The notes beneath the pieces were generated by a model. The model made no database searches. It was not told the DNA's origin and was given only the letters and a program-made list of their open reading frames with translations. From assembly GCA_005406025.1 (NCBI GenBank), contig BGZK01001385.1, forward strand, positions 1 through 64,000: a DNA stretch of 64,000 nucleotides. The letters run 5' to 3'. Below are positions 46,701 to 59,031 of the stretch, one piece after another. The translations under genes were made by a program, and so were the position numbers. Origin of the DNA: Eumeta japonica (lineage: Eukaryota; Arthropoda; Insecta; Lepidoptera; Psychidae). Numbering within the stretch: the first letter of the stretch is position 1; each line of letters starts with the position of its first letter.

Positions 46701-49700
46701 TTGAAGCGAATGATAGTAAGACTCTAGCCATCACGATGGTTTTGATGATATTTCCAGCGATCAGACTAATGACTAAAATCAGCGGCAGGAATGTGATTGA
46801 ATAATTTTCACAGCACTCACTATATTAAACATGACAGAACACACCTAAAAGATATTATACATCTTTTTCAATCAATCCAAAGTCGATTTCATCGTGCAGT
46901 AAAGGTTGTCGACGAATAGAAATGCTCAGTGTCTGATTAGATTTATAGGCACAAGATGGTATCTGTTGTTTAAAAGTATACATTATAGTTATAATACTCA
47001 GATGTTTGTATCTATTATCATTATTAAGATTGCGCAAAGAAAAAATGCCTAAAAACACGTTTATTGAAAGGGCCCTCCCATTAATTTCAACTTTATTTTA
47101 TATTTATTAAATGTCGTCACAGCAACCATTGTAATACAGTATAACTACAGTTAAAAATCCAACACCCCTCCAACAGACGGACGGACAGCCAGCGAAACCT
47201 TAGTAATATCTACAAATTTAGTATAACCATAAGTACAATTAATATAGGTGAACTTTATTAAGTACCATTATAACATTGACCTATTCTCGTTTTATTTTTG
47301 CAATCCAATATGAGCTTAAGAAATAACGATTTTATTAAAATTACAATCATTTTAGTTATGAACTGGGCTCACTAAGCAAATAAAATAAAAGTTAGAAATA
47401 ATACTCCTACAAAATATTCCATAACAGTATTTTGTAACGTAAATAATCCTCCCCTTCCCCGTGTACCCTCATAGCCGTTGTCGTTATTTCCCATGCATGC
47501 TTATTTCAAATTCCTTTAGTTTTGAGATGAGTATGTATTGTTATAGATAACACATTAGTTTATTTGCATTCGAAAAACGTTCTAAATGGCCAGTCCCTTA
47601 TATAACTGGCCTTATATATATGTTTATATGTATTTCAACTGTCGCGATATACATATATCTAAGTTGGAGTGACGGTAATCAGTTTTATTTCTGCCATAAG
47701 TGCATTCACAAGTTAAGTGCGATCACCTACAAGCGTTCAAGTAGTTCTGTAGCGATAATTATTTTGATTCTGTGTCTTAATATACGCCTTCTACTTTCTA
47801 CGTATTTCCTTTTATCTGATTTCAATCCTCGAATCGATGACAGGGTCATTCCGTAATGATATAATGAGTTACTTGACCTATAAAGGACAATAAAAGTGTT
47901 TTAAAAAGCTGTATTTTCTTGTTTAGAAATTTGTTATTTTTAATGTGTCCAGCGTCAATTTAGTCTGCATGAGATTTTGTAAAATGACCCTTACTGGCGT
48001 TGCTAAATATCATTGTTTACTCATTTGTTCAGTGAAAAATTAATTGATGAATAAAAAATATGTACAAAATAGGTAGCTAATTTAATGATAGATCAAAAAC
48101 ACGTCTGCGTGTGGATTTCGTGTAAACAACTAAATCTTAAGTACGCTGTGATATGTGACATTCTCGCAGCGAGAGAACGTCATTGACTCAGCAAAATCTG
48201 GCATGCGCAGGGTTATCAGTATAATAGCATTGTGTATATTAACATCTTTTTTTAAATTATTACTGTTAGGTATGACCGGTCTAAAAAATAAGAATTTAAG
48301 CCAGTACGCGAAAATGTATGATACCTATACAGTGTAGATATTTATAATGTATATATTTTCATACGATCAATAATAGTAGCGCATCTTAAAATAGTTAGAA
48401 TATAACAAATACTACTAACGTGGACGCTGTGCATATTCCTTTACTTGCTCTCTATCCCTGCTGTGTATGCAGTCTGAGACTTGTGGATGAAGTTACCCAG
48501 GACATTTATGGTCAACTCAGATATACCTCTCTCATTCTATGTCGTCCTTCTGTTCGTTCGTAACTCCTTCTGTCCGTCCGTAACTCTGCTATTTTTAGTC
48601 AATTTTCATAAAGTTCAATAGGCCGATGTTTTAAGCAAACCGCTATATGAATATATAAATAAATTATCAACAAACTTTTGATGTAGCTTTCAATGCGTTA
48701 AATGTATAGTCGAATTTTTTTCAGGCACTTCGTAATATCGAGTGTCGTCGGTTAGGTATTTAAAATACCATCAAAGGTATTAGATATTTTTTCCTCTAAA
48801 GTGTACATTTAGCCGTTTATTAGCTTCGAAAATCGTTAATTGAAATTTTAGTTATTCAACTACATGTTTTAAAAATCGGAAGAAAACAACAACTTTTTTA
48901 TAAATAAATTCAAAGAAAATCTCTTGACACTAAATCTGTTTACAAGATTTTTATATATTCACAATGCTCTCTTATCAACTATTACAATCTAATCACTGGT
49001 TCATTTGAGCAAGCATGTGGATTTTTATACAAAATAGATAACTACGATTGAAACTATATTTTGTTCCATACCTTCCCCTTTTTGTTTTTTTTTTCAAGTA
49101 TATAAGAAGTGATACAATAATACATGTTTATTTAGAATTTAACGGTATTGTCTTTACAATACCGTTAATGAGAATTTCATTTTTTTCAAACACCGTCAAG
49201 TAATATTTTATTATAGCAATATTTTTTAAATCAATATATAATATAATTATTTGTGATATAATGATTTGTGATTTCACATACCATTATTAGGGATTATTAA
49301 ATACACTAAAAGGGCGTGTCTAAGTTCACTAATGTTGATGCCATATGATCTAACCATATTCTAACACCCTACAATAGTTATTACGTTCATGATTAATAAT
49401 GAAACATTGATGTCCCAATAAATGATGTTACATTTACAAAAACTAAAGATTTTTAATGCCTTAACAATTGTAAGAATTGGATTAATAAAATGGTTAAAAA
49501 CTAATTTACATAAATATTTTAAAATATCTACACGAGGTTTTAGTTTATTTCTGAAAATAGCAATTTATTTACTTAAATTTATGCTCATTGTTAAGTTCTG
49601 ATATCATAATGCCTTTCTCTGTACGTAGGCAAGGTATGTTCAAAAAATTACATTTTGAAATCGTCTTGTTTATTGCAGGCTGTTGATAAAGTATATGTTG

Positions 49701-50729
49701 CTGAAAATATAACTGGTACATTGTATATTCATTCATGACAAAATAGGTCAAATTATTATATAAAGTGCACCGTTAAATTTGTGCTATGTGATTAATCTCT
49801 AGCAACCCTTCAATGCGCAATAACAAGTGGTCGGGTTTAACGATCAAAAATATTTCTTTACGAAAAACACAAATTAAATCGTGGTAAATGGTTTATTTAT
49901 AAGCGAGAGTGAACTTCGATAAATAAAACTAATTTTATTTGAGACTGTCAAATTACAACAATCGAAGTATTGAAGCGCTTCAATTAGACAATCGTAAACG
50001 ATTGTCTAAAGGCAGAATGCTCTCCACGGCGTTTCTTAACCGCGGCTGCAAGACCGTTTCTTGCCTTTTTTTTTTTTTTTTTTTATTTTTGTTCAATTTC
50101 TTTTACGACTCTTCTAGTGTGTAAATATATGTATAAAATGTATAAACATCAACGAATATCTATGTCTTTTAACAGAATTTTCACGATATGAACAAATATA
50201 AACGTTTAATTACAGTATTTGAAATTTCAGTAACCCCGAAGTTAAAAGTAACAAATTTCAATGAATTTATAATTAAAGTTTTGGGAACATCAGAATTCTG
50301 GGCGTGTACAGTAATTATTAATTTGGGGAATTATTCTATGGTAATGTTGCTATTCTCCTTTTATGTCATTTCGTTTGTTGGTAAGATATGAAAATTTTAA
50401 TGCTGGATTCCTAATTCTACCACGATTGATTTTTATCAATCAATTTTCATTACGATGATACTCATTTCAAACAAACGATTTTCTATATAATATCCTTACC
50501 AAAAACGGTATCCCGGCGGCGACGCAGCTATATTTCCGTCCGATATTGTCCAAGAGGTAACCAAACAGGGGTGTGCCCACCAGCGCCCCCACAGAAGCCA
50601 CGCTTCCTAACAGCGCCACTTCATATGACTCCATGACATGTGGCAGCACTGTTTCGTTGGACTTGAAGTTGTTTATAGTTGAAGATGGCCATGTGAATAG
50701 CATTCCCAATATCGTCAACAAAGAGCAAG
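40444..50729 (-). CDS. MFS sugar transporter (SLC2 / Tret1-like), copy 2, seven exons, N-terminus not found
   Basis: Tandem paralog of copy 1. Minus-strand order: 50500-50729, 44131-44451, 43950-44055, 43613-43690, 42494-42711, 41415-41597, 40444-40716. Phases agree throughout and no stops interrupt. Hallmarks: GYLLDNIGRKYS, PVFASEICQESLRG, KESPVYLMCKGLEE, SLANKAGRK, GAGAIPYILFCEVFVPE and QPETKGLP. In TM7 the QQLSG position reads TSANWMG. The C-terminus ends in an unusual Cys-rich tail, AACNCCC, absent from the other copies. Exon lengths match copy 1 except for the loop exon (78 against 81 bp) and the last exon. The first exon, ending in phase 1, is expected above 50729. Confidence 0.92.
41415..41597 (-). 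CDS. Transporter copy 2, exon TM9-TM10
   Basis: 183 bp encoding VIMLYSAGGSAVVTFLLAT and GIGAGAIPYILFCEVFVPE. Acceptor CTTCCAG, donor GTGAGT. Confidence 0.92.
41867..41896. repeat. Perfect inverted repeat, 13-bp arms, 4-nt spacer
   Basis: TTAGTTTTTAGGC (41867-41879) and GCCTAAAAACTAA (41884-41896). Confidence 0.85.
42494..42711 (-). CDS. Transporter copy 2, exon TM7-TM8
   Basis: 218 bp encoding KSQPSRRALAVCLIMITSAN, WMGILVVMVYAEPLFREAVP and ASLANKAGRK. The acceptor chosen is GTTCGTAG, not the TTTATAG 15 bp upstream, because it keeps length and alignment with copy 1. Donor GTAAAC. Confidence 0.88.
43012..43150. repeat. Second copy of the sequence shared with 17.8-18.3 kb
   Basis: Contains TATTTTGTTATTAAGTGTTA, GTATTGGCGTTTTTGTATAA and TGCGGAAAGATGCATGAT in the same order as 17829-18275 but without the internal ~295 bp. 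It lies in a copy 2 intron. Confidence 0.6.
43340..43389. repeat. Perfect inverted repeat, 23-bp arms, 4-nt spacer
   Basis: Arms 43340-43362 and 43367-43389 are exact reverse complements around CTTA, core AATTGTCAGAAGAAGTAA. The loop is too short for a microRNA precursor. Confidence 0.92.
43613..43690 (-). CDS. Transporter copy 2, loop exon part 2
   Basis: 78 bp encoding MPEKEKLKSDVKAKPKEN and ISPLKYL, a Lys-rich cytoplasmic linker. Acceptor AATTTTCAG, donor GTAAGT, phase 1 on both sides as in copy 1. Confidence 0.82.
43950..44055 (-). CDS. Transporter copy 2, loop exon part 1
   Basis: 106 bp encoding EAAKSIGFYRSSKPDSKEVL and EELNNIKRILEQECDG. Acceptor TGTTTCAG, donor GTAAAT. Close to the copy 1 exon of the same length. 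Confidence 0.9.
44131..44451 (-). CDS. Transporter copy 2, exon TM3-TM6
   Basis: 321 bp in phase 0, encoding IGWSLIAAFNKVEIVLF, TPVFASEICQESLRG, GVLLSYLLGGHLSYYNYVY and ESPVYLMCKGLEE. Acceptor AATTCCAG, donor GTAAAC. Confidence 0.92.
44600..44720. repeat. Dispersed repeat also present at 61529-61640
   Basis: GAGAGCACGTAAAGC, GGACGTTGTCATGGCGTTGA and TGACAACAGTC parallel GAGAGCACGTAAAGC, GGGCGTTGTTATCGAATTGG and TGATAACAGTC at 61533-61590. Family unknown. Confidence 0.5.
45190..46175 (-). mobile_element. RTE-like non-LTR retrotransposon fragment (RT C-terminus plus 3' UTR)
   Basis: Minus-strand reading gives FVYMGNVFINDDKNDRDIER, VNAGNKVNGALLA, LTYGCES and downstream RWFGHLERM, typical of the endonuclease-reverse transcriptase ORFs common in insects. 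Upstream it extends to about 46175 with sequence matching the RT part at 63650-63780. 45190-45365 is its 3' UTR and has separate copies elsewhere. Frameshifts and stops abound. Confidence 0.8.
46176..49983. other. Intron of transporter copy 2 without recognised genes
   Basis: AT-rich. A GC-richer section at 46600-46790 looks like unidentified mobile-element debris. Short open frames such as 47620-47856 show hydrophobic runs but no family features. A 13-bp inverted repeat is at 49139-49168. Confidence 0.4.
49139..49168. repeat. Perfect inverted repeat, 13-bp arms, 4-nt spacer
   Basis: TTAACGGTATTGT (49139-49151) and ACAATACCGTTAA (49156-49168). Confidence 0.85.
49984..50009. repeat. Perfect inverted repeat, 12-bp arms, 2-nt spacer
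   Basis: TTAGACAATCGT (49984-49995) and ACGATTGTCTAA (49998-50009). Confidence 0.85.
50500..50729 (-). CDS. Transporter copy 2, first visible exon (TM1-TM2)
   Basis: 230 bp encoding CSLLTILGMLFTWPSSTINN, EVALLGSVASVGALVGTPLF, GYLLDNIGRKYS and GIPFL. Acceptor ATTTTACAG, donor GTAAGG. Enters with two bases of a split codon as in copy 1. The following intron is 6 kb and contains RTE debris. Confidence 0.9.
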
Positions 50730-51853
50730 CTGTAAAATAAAGTATATTACATTTATATATGATGCGACAGAAATGTCTTAGCCTTACTATATGTAACTGA
50801 ACGAAATGTTAGGTCAGTTAAGTATTTACTAAGCCTTATGTTTTGTTGTTATTTTTTACCTTTGTTATTATAATTTTGTAACCAAATTATTTTTTTAATA
50901 CAATATAAGTGGGATTCTTTATATAGATATTTCCTCTCCTAACTTGTTTGCCATACATGCACCCAATTTTGTACAAAAGTAATAGTCTCTATAATCCCAT
51001 ACAAATTTGTTTAGTAGACATCCCGTTCTAGACCTTCGATGAACAACAGTAGGCGCATCGTTAACGAGGCCCCTAGGCAACCACCGGAGTCACTCTTCAA
51101 ATGTTAAAAATGTTGTAATTGTTTTCAAATTTAAAAAATACAAAAATGGCGTTATACGATACCAAAATTAGAAAAAAAATTACTTATAGCACCGCCCCAT
51201 AATTGGACTCGTATTGCCATTCTGGACTCTTTTGATTTCGTAGGTGTACACAAGCATAAAAGATTGGGATTCCAGTACGTCTTCTGAGTAGACAAAGGTA
51301 CACTGAGCGGCGTAATAATATAACACAGTAATAAGACTTTATCTCTTCTGCCACGTTGTGTGTGGCCGTTGTGTATTTAGACACAGAAGCTCTGGAAATT
51401 TATATTAAGACATTTTAATATTATCTTATGTTGTAAATTTTTTTGCATATATACTTACCTTTAGCTACATTATAGTATTATAATGTAATAAAACTATATA
51501 GTTTAATCAAATGTCTTAATGTTTAATTCCACCATTGCAGAAGTTAAATCTAATTTATATTAGTGGGCTAAATTTATAGACGCGAAACAGTTTTCATTGT
51601 TTGTTGTTACTATGAATTAGTAGTCTTTAAGTCGCACTGAGCCAAAGCGAAAGTTTTGATTTTTAAGGCTTTCAATAAATTGTAAAAGAAAAAGCCTCAG
51701 CAGTATATCCCTTTGAAACAAAACAAAAGGTTTAAATAGGGTATTTTACTTGTTTTTATATTACTCTAATTAAACTTTTTTTATTTGTATAAGAATGGCT
51801 GAAATCGTTTTTTTTTTTTATAACTATAGAAGTGGCTTAGTATTGACTTTTCC

Positions 51854-51897
51854 AAATTGCTGATTTGACAGAGATTGCACTGTCAAATCAGCAATTT
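51854..51897. repeat. Perfect inverted repeat, 18-bp arms, 8-nt spacer
   Basis: Arms 51854-51871 and 51880-51897 pair exactly (core AAATTGCTGATTTGACAG). Pairing continues outward with one mismatch and an indel. Confidence 0.9.
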
Positions 51898-52833
51898 AGA
51901 AAGTCCAGTGACGTCATTATTTTCTAGCGCCATACAGAATAATGTGAAACTCCGTTTTGTAAGAAAGAGATGGGATATAATTTTTGATTGCTTATAGTTC
52001 ATTGCTTTTATAAACAATTTTACTTTTAATTTCGCAATTAGTCATAATGTTCAGTCAGCTTACATAATTCATTAACAAATATAACATTCTAAATATCAGT
52101 AAAATACCCTATTGTATTACCTTATTAAGAAATACATTCCACAGAATCGGCATATAGTCATTGAAACTTATTTTCAAAACAAAGTAGATATATTTAATTT
52201 TGTTCTATAGAAAACTGTGTTAAAAAATGAAATGCACTACCTAAGCACTAATAAGAGTATCGGAATCCATGAACTTGCTTCTAGTTACACATATACCAAT
52301 ATCCCTGACCAGTATTATAAATGTATGTATTATTTGCTTCTATAAACTTAAGGCAACTTATATAAATTTACATAAAACCAAATATCTACTGCTTACATTA
52401 CTACACTGTGGCTGGTGTGGCTTAGAGAGTTACTTGCTTTGATAATGCTTCCTTCAATTGCCGGATCACAAACTAATCTCTCATTAAAGTGGCATTAATT
52501 TATTTTTTATATAAAAATATCAAATATTACGCATGAAAGTATCAAATATTTACTATAATAAACATACTACACTGACGACGTCTAACGTTTGACCCAAGAG
52601 CGTACGATATACGTGTCTAATAAATAAATCTGCAACTTAACATGAGCTTATGATTTTTAGAATAGAAAACGATAAATAATTTATTTCTTTCTGTCTAGTC
52701 TGCGTGAACACTGTAATTAATTTGCTTCTATGTAAATATCAAGCGTGGAATTAATCGATAATTTTTGATGTACAAAACATTTATATTATATTACTATTTT
52801 AGTTTTATAACATGTATACTTAAGTTTAACAGT

Positions 52834-52910
52834 ACTAGTTACCGAGTGGTAGAAAGCGTATCCTTCAAACTAGAAGTATGAGATTTGATTTCTAGCCATG
52901 AGCGAATAAA
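52834..52910 (+). mobile_element. Decayed tRNA-derived SINE-like head
   Basis: AGTTACCGAGTGGTAGAAAG resembles an A-box region and GAGATTTGATTTCTAGCC a decayed B box. Followed by a TTTTTATTTGATTTGAT tail. Confidence 0.35.
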
Positions 52911-53014
52911 CAAATGAGTTTTTATTTGATTTGATCATCTGGAAAAAGACACTGACAAAACAATACCGATAGACCGAATGAGTGTTATGGGAAGGATTGG
53001 CAAGAGTTTTGTTG

Positions 53015-53195
53015 TAGAAAATCTTATGCAAACTATATCTGTGTCATATTAAAGAAGAGCCAATTCTTAAGCACCCAAAACCTACAAGCTTTTATTAAGC
53101 AATTTACGGATGTCAGTAAAGCAAATTAGGTATACAAAGGTCGTACCATATAGAGGTTTGAAGTCTCTGACAGGGTGTGAACTAATACATATATA
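53015..53195 (+). repeat. 3' tail of the RTE-like element, copy C
   Basis: AAGAGCCAATTCTTAAGCAC, CTACAAGCTT, AAAGGTCGTACCATATAGAG and GAAGTCTCTGACAGGG follow the family order seen at 1362-1545 and 22150-22340. Confidence 0.55.
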
Positions 53196-53479
53196 CAAAT
53201 AAAAGTTTTCTTTCTGTAATTAAAGACAAAACAATCTTTAAATTTAAATGAGAATATTTAGCCGTTGTCACTCCCGAATTTTGTCGCCGCAAATGTGACA
53301 GTTATGTAATGCTTTGAGTTAGATCTAGCGTAAAGGATTCGATGCCCGAGGCCCTTAATCTAAAGTAAAGAGATTGTGAAAGTATATACTCGAGCAGTAG
53401 GGTCTTTCTTATAACATTTTCGAAGGGGAAGAACGTAAATACAAGCTATTAGGGTACCGCCGAGTATCGCCGCCAAGTA

Positions 53480-53750
53480 CCGCCGCTATTGGACACTTGC
53501 AACCCCAAAGAAGTCACCGGTGCGTTGCCAGCCTTTACGGAAGGAATGGGATATCTGATGGAAGGAGCAATACACTAATGTAGGAGGATGTTTATCAGCA
53601 GAACTCTCACCTATTGAACGAAGAGTAGCAGTGGAAGCTGCTAATTCATGTATGAATTCTATTAAAATATGGTATCTCACCGTTCAAGCCAGCCCATTTT
53701 TGTGATGCAACCAAATAGGCTTACAGCATAGCTCTACCACGTGTTTGATA
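53480..53750 (+). repeat. Dispersed non-autonomous repeat
   Basis: Contains GTCACCGGTGCGTTGCCAGC near 53513, ATATGGTATCTCACCGTTCA near 53667 and CATAGCTCTACCACGTG near 53729. It is the most complete copy in the window of the family also seen at 25640-25910. Confidence 0.5.
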
Positions 53751-54744
53751 AAAACAGGCCGCAACAACATTATTTATGTCACATTAACTAATTTACTCTT
53801 ATTATACTGACTTAATATTTATGAATATACTAATACAAAATCAATAAAATTAATTTTATTATTGCTTTGCTCCGTTGATATAAAATCATATTGTAGTGTA
53901 AATTCATAATATTACTCGTAATTCGTTAGAATAATAATTGAGGTAAAAACACAAAAACTCATTTTATTTGTTTGGTAATTTGTGGATAAAATAACTTAGT
54001 TTATATGTTATATCTATGTATTTGAGTTTTTTTTTTTATATAGAATTAATTTGACAATCAGTACAACAGCGGAATGAATCGCTTCTCTGTCTGCATATTT
54101 GTTTAAAAATTACCCATGCGATTTATTAAGTACACCTCCGGTTATTTGATAAAAATCCTTAACCTTCGTTTTTACATTAAAAAAAATGTATGAAACGAAT
54201 TTTGAAACTTCGAGAGTAATCATTTTCTTTATTTCAATTAATTGACTATTTTTTAATAAATAGTAATAGAACTGTTAATAAAACAAATTATCTATACAGT
54301 ACAATATTATTGCATAACACAAAGTTTTTATTATATTTCGGTAATTTAATAATTAGTAATTAGAAGTGTTATTAACTTTATTTAACGAACACAGTTTTGA
54401 TGGAACACAAATAAAATTTTATATGAAATGTCTGATGCAATTAATGTCTTTTGTCATAACATAACGTTTTGATTGAAAAATATTCTCGGGATATTTTAAT
54501 ATGGATTATTACACCTACAGGAAAGAGAAATACTAAAAGATATTTATAGTTCGTACAAACGCAATGTAAGTCTTTCCTTTGGATGAGTTTGTGCTGTTTA
54601 AAAATAATAAAAAAAAATTGATTGCCTGTAGAGTCGGTTTACGGACGATAATTTTAAGTTTTAACATTATAAGAAAACATTGATGAAAAATTACATAGTT
54701 TTATGACTTCAAATCATTGAATTATTATTATTTTGTATCAGCAT

Positions 54745-54782
54745 GAGAGATACAAAATAATGATAATTATTTTGTATCTCTC
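54745..54782. repeat. Perfect inverted repeat, 16-bp arms, within a three-arm alternating structure
   Basis: GAGAGATACAAAATAA (54745-54760) pairs with TTATTTTGTATCTCTC (54767-54782). A further inverted copy, TTATTTTGTATC, precedes at about 54729-54739, so the same word alternates orientation three times. Confidence 0.85.
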
Positions 54783-54960
54783 GTCCACTCCAGCGGCCAA
54801 TAGAGTGGAAGTGAGATAGATGCGTCACAAGCCGAACGCTTAGGCCGATTGTGCTTCTCTATCGCTTGTTTCGCGCTCTCGCTTGTGCGCTCGGCTCAGG
54901 CGGAACGCGACAATGAGTCATGTTTTTTTGTGAGTGCAGCCGGCGTTCATCGATTTATAA
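54780..54960. promoter_or_regulatory. Candidate CpG-rich promoter region
   Basis: About 13 CpGs in 100 bp in an otherwise CpG-poor region, with a CCAAT box (CGGCCAATAG near 54794) and an AP-1-like ATGAGTCA (about 54912-54919). It lies about 4 kb upstream of transporter copy 2 and 3 kb upstream of the gustatory receptor relic, so either strand is possible. Confidence 0.3.
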
Positions 54961-57867
54961 GACATTATCACGTCAAAAGCAATCTTTTGTTTCGGACGCC
55001 TTTAGTTCGGCTTACTTGTTTTCTATAGGTACATAAAAAAATCATTGGTAGAAAGACAAGTTTCAATTCACATAAATTGTCATAAATATATGTTGTTGTT
55101 TATAAGAAATTTTTCCGAATGTGACTGTCCAAAAATATTGAAACTAAATTTTTATTATAAATTTATTTGTATTTCACTAGCTATATAAACATGAGAATGT
55201 TTTGTCCACATTTTAATATAAGGACAATTTATTATTAAATCACTTGAGTTATATTATTAGATACGTTTATGGTTGACTTTATGAATTCAATTAGTTGTGA
55301 TATTTGAGTAGTTTGATTAAAATGATCAGGTGAACTAATGATGATTTCATTGAATAGGTACGATGTTGATGATTGGTTTATTTATAATTAATTTTGTAAA
55401 ATGTAAGTTATCGCTTAATTTGACGTTTTATCTATAATGGTTGACTTATTTGCTTGATAAATTGATATTCGCTGTTAGATATTATTTTTGTAAGCTTAAT
55501 TATGTTACTTGTATAAATGTTATTACATGAATGTAAAAAAATTAACTTGTGGTCTATACGTCAACGCAGAGCCGAACGCGCGATGATATCAGTTGGTATT
55601 AAAAGACGATGCAACCACGGGTTAATCAAGATTTAGAAAGGTTTCTCATAGCTATGTCAAAACGAGAAAACTGTGTAATTTAAGTGGCGTTCAGCAATCC
55701 ATCGAAATTGTCCCCGGCCGTTGCCAATAGTAAAGCGTACACTATTAATATTTATTATTTTTGGTGCGTGCAATTTCCTAAGAAATAGTAATATTTCAGG
55801 CTGGTACTTAATTATTGAATGAATACTGACTCTCCGGAGCTGTCTTTGATTTTGACATAAACTTTATTGACCAAGATCCTAAATTTCTTATTTTGAATTT
55901 AATCTATCTCGGTAACATCAGACTTAAAGGTACTGGAGGTAGATGAGGAAATCTGATATGCATTAGACTTCTTTGTCGAGAGTTGCATGGCTTTCTTGCA
56001 AGGAGATCAGGTCGACCTTCTGGCTCCATAGCAAATTGAGCTCCTATCCCGAGAGATGGTCTTCATACAAGAAAAAATAAAGATTGTAATATAGTCACGT
56101 AATAAATAATTTGCTCATATAAGTAGGGTTCAAATATAGGAAATCTTGTGCAGCCCACTAATGACGTTCATGTTTTAAAATTGTTAATTATAAGGTCTTA
56201 TTAGTTCCATTTAATTTAATTTTATTTATTTTCTTTAGTTTGATTTTAATATGCATTATTTTATTTCATTGTGTATTATGTAAAATATGTTGTTTACCGT
56301 GTTAAAATTGTTAGACGTAATTTATTTGAATAAATTTATATCATTGTCCTTCAATATGAATATGAACATATCGGAGTGCTCTAGCTCACTTAGGACATTT
56401 GATCGTAGGCTTAATTAATTATGTTAAAGATTAAATATCTTATTGAATATAATTTTGCCTCTTAAAACTTGAATTAATACGTCATGATGATACTTTGATG
56501 AATAATTATTTGATTTAACTGATGTATAGATATGATTATAATCAACTTTTATGTCGCTAGTATTATTGCTAAAGACGATTGTTCTTAGGTTACGACGCTT
56601 AAGTAGCCCCGAATATTTTATTATATGCAGACATTTACTGTGTATAAAATTAAATAATTTCCTTTTTCATAATTAACATATAGTATATGCATATAATTTT
56701 AATTGCTTATATCTTACTGTCGTACGGGTTGAAGAGGCTCCACAGCTATATATTCATATTCATCTATGCTCCACAGTACTGAATAATACCGTTAACTTGA
56801 CGGTGCAAAAATGTGCCGCTTGCATCCTAGACACAATAAAGACCCCGACTGCGGTCTCTCTAATACCTAACAGTCTCGCTACGGTGAACAGACGTTGTTT
56901 CATCACAGAGCGAATGGGGAAATATTTTCTTGCGCTAGCGCATGAAAAGAGCTCATACCTCTATTTTTCTTAGAACGTAAAAAGCACGTGAAATGACACA
57001 TCAGCTTGTGGAGTTTCGCGACAATCCTTTAAAACCTAGGTTCAGACCAGTAAACCTGATAAAATCCACCTGTTATTCGAAGCCAGATTGTTTCGCGTTA
57101 CATAGTCTTACTAAGTTTGATAACTAGACGATCACGTGCTCGAAAGCACACACATATAATTTAGCAGTAGAACACATATATGCCTTATAGGTTCCCGTTA
57201 CAAATTATTTTGATATTTAAATTATTGACCAATGAAAGTGTATTGCTGAGTGATTCTATTCTAGTTAGACTGTTCCTTTCAGAAAACCAAGCCTCCCTTG
57301 AACGATTGTAGATTCACGGCTTCGTTGAAAAACACTTATTTTATAAAATCATAAAATACAAGGGCCGAGATGCCATCTTGAATGAGCCGAAGACTCCGTG
57401 AAGGACTCCACGTCAAAATGAACTTTAATTTATCTGGATAACTTTATTAAATACAAAAAAACTATATGGAATTGCTTATCGATGCCCTAATGGTTCAACC
57501 CTGGACAAAGTAGTTGCAGGAGAGACTAGTGTAGCTACTATATAGAAGACTGGTAAGAAAGAAAATGTAAATTTACTGGCTACACACGTATGCATTTCTA
57601 AAAAGTAATACTTAATAAACGGATATAATAAAGGCAAAAATATCCAAAATGTAAAACGTATTTATCACAAATCAGATAATTTAATGGATGATTTCTTTGT
57701 TGTCGGACAATGAAATTCTGACAAAATTATTTCATCAATAATGTAAGAATTTAATTCCGTTAAATGTTTTTCCTCAATTAGTAACTCATAGTATCTCCAT
57801 AGTCTTACTGACGATTCAGGTTTCGCATGTAACAGTTAAAAAATATTGTGCAAGGTGAAAAACAAAA
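54961..57867. other. Intergenic stretch without recognised genes
   Basis: Mostly AT-rich. Sections at about 55560-55740 and 56720-57080 are less AT-rich and may be old mobile-element debris, but no motif could be identified. Confidence 0.35.
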
Positions 57868-59031
57868 ATGTCTCAAAACAGTAATGAGTTCTTTTTAAAC
57901 AACGCTCTAGCTGAAGATTTTCATCAAATGTTGAGGCCAATTTGGTACAATGTGAAATATAACTTAGTACTCTCGAACTCGAGGACTTATTGCGCACTCA
58001 ATGTTTACGTATTGTGCTTTATTATTTACGCTTACTTCGCCGAAAGTTTGACCACAAGTTGCACGATTGAAAATCTATGCCCCCTGTTAATAGATACACA
58101 TATACTTTTTGCATATTTCATTGCAATTACGTGTACAGTTGTTCAAACTTAATCGGTTGTTAAGCTATTGATGAGAATGCAAACGATAGACAGGAAGCTA
58201 AAATCCTTCGGTGTTACAAATCTCCCGTACCTTTCCATAAAAAACTGGTGTTTTACAAGTTTTATATTATTACCCTTTGGATCAGGAATATTAACTAGTG
58301 CTTTGGACACAGACTACATTTCGTGAGGAGATTATTTACGAATGTAATATTTGATTTAGATATGTTAAATGCGACTGGTGTTTTTGAATCCCAATCCTCA
58401 ATATGGGAATGTTATTTTAGCTTATTCAATACTTATAACGATAATCCAGTATTTATAACTTCTGACAGCAACTTAGATAAGACATATAAGGATTTTTTTT
58501 CACTCTTAAAGGTTATATTGCTAGCTTTTACCTCGTCCAATCGATTTTTGCAATATTCGGTAAATCATTTTGATGATTTATATTAAAGCACTTTATTTTT
58601 ATTTACTTAATAATTATTAGTTTAACGAAATATTTGTTTTAGGTTCTCACCTATATCACGTCGACATTTATTCATAGTCCAAGTTTATCTTTATAGGTGT
58701 CCTCCCTGTAAAAAGTTAAAAACGTATCAAAAAGGATTTGATCATTGCTTTATTTAACACCAACAAGTAATATTTTTAGTTAATCGTGTTGTTGTTATTT
58801 TATTTGTTCTGAACAACAATTAGCACTACAAGACATGTCACGAAATATTTCTATATGTATCTAAATATTTATTGTTGGAATCGAATAGAAGCAGTATTTC
58901 CACTCAAAACACTCCGAGCAAAGCCAGATTGCTTAGTTATTAATAATAAATTAAAACTAAGATAATAGGAGAACGGATATGCAAAGTTAAATTTAAAGAA
59001 AAACCTTTTTTCCTTTATATCCTTATAATAA

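Larger units (their letters stand above)
50730..54744. other. Upstream of transporter copy 2, no gene resolved
   Basis: AT-rich DNA with repeat fragments (52834-52902, 53015-53190, 53480-53750) and one inverted repeat at 51854-51897. The first exon of copy 2 is expected here or further right but no candidate with the right phase was convincing. Confidence 0.35.
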
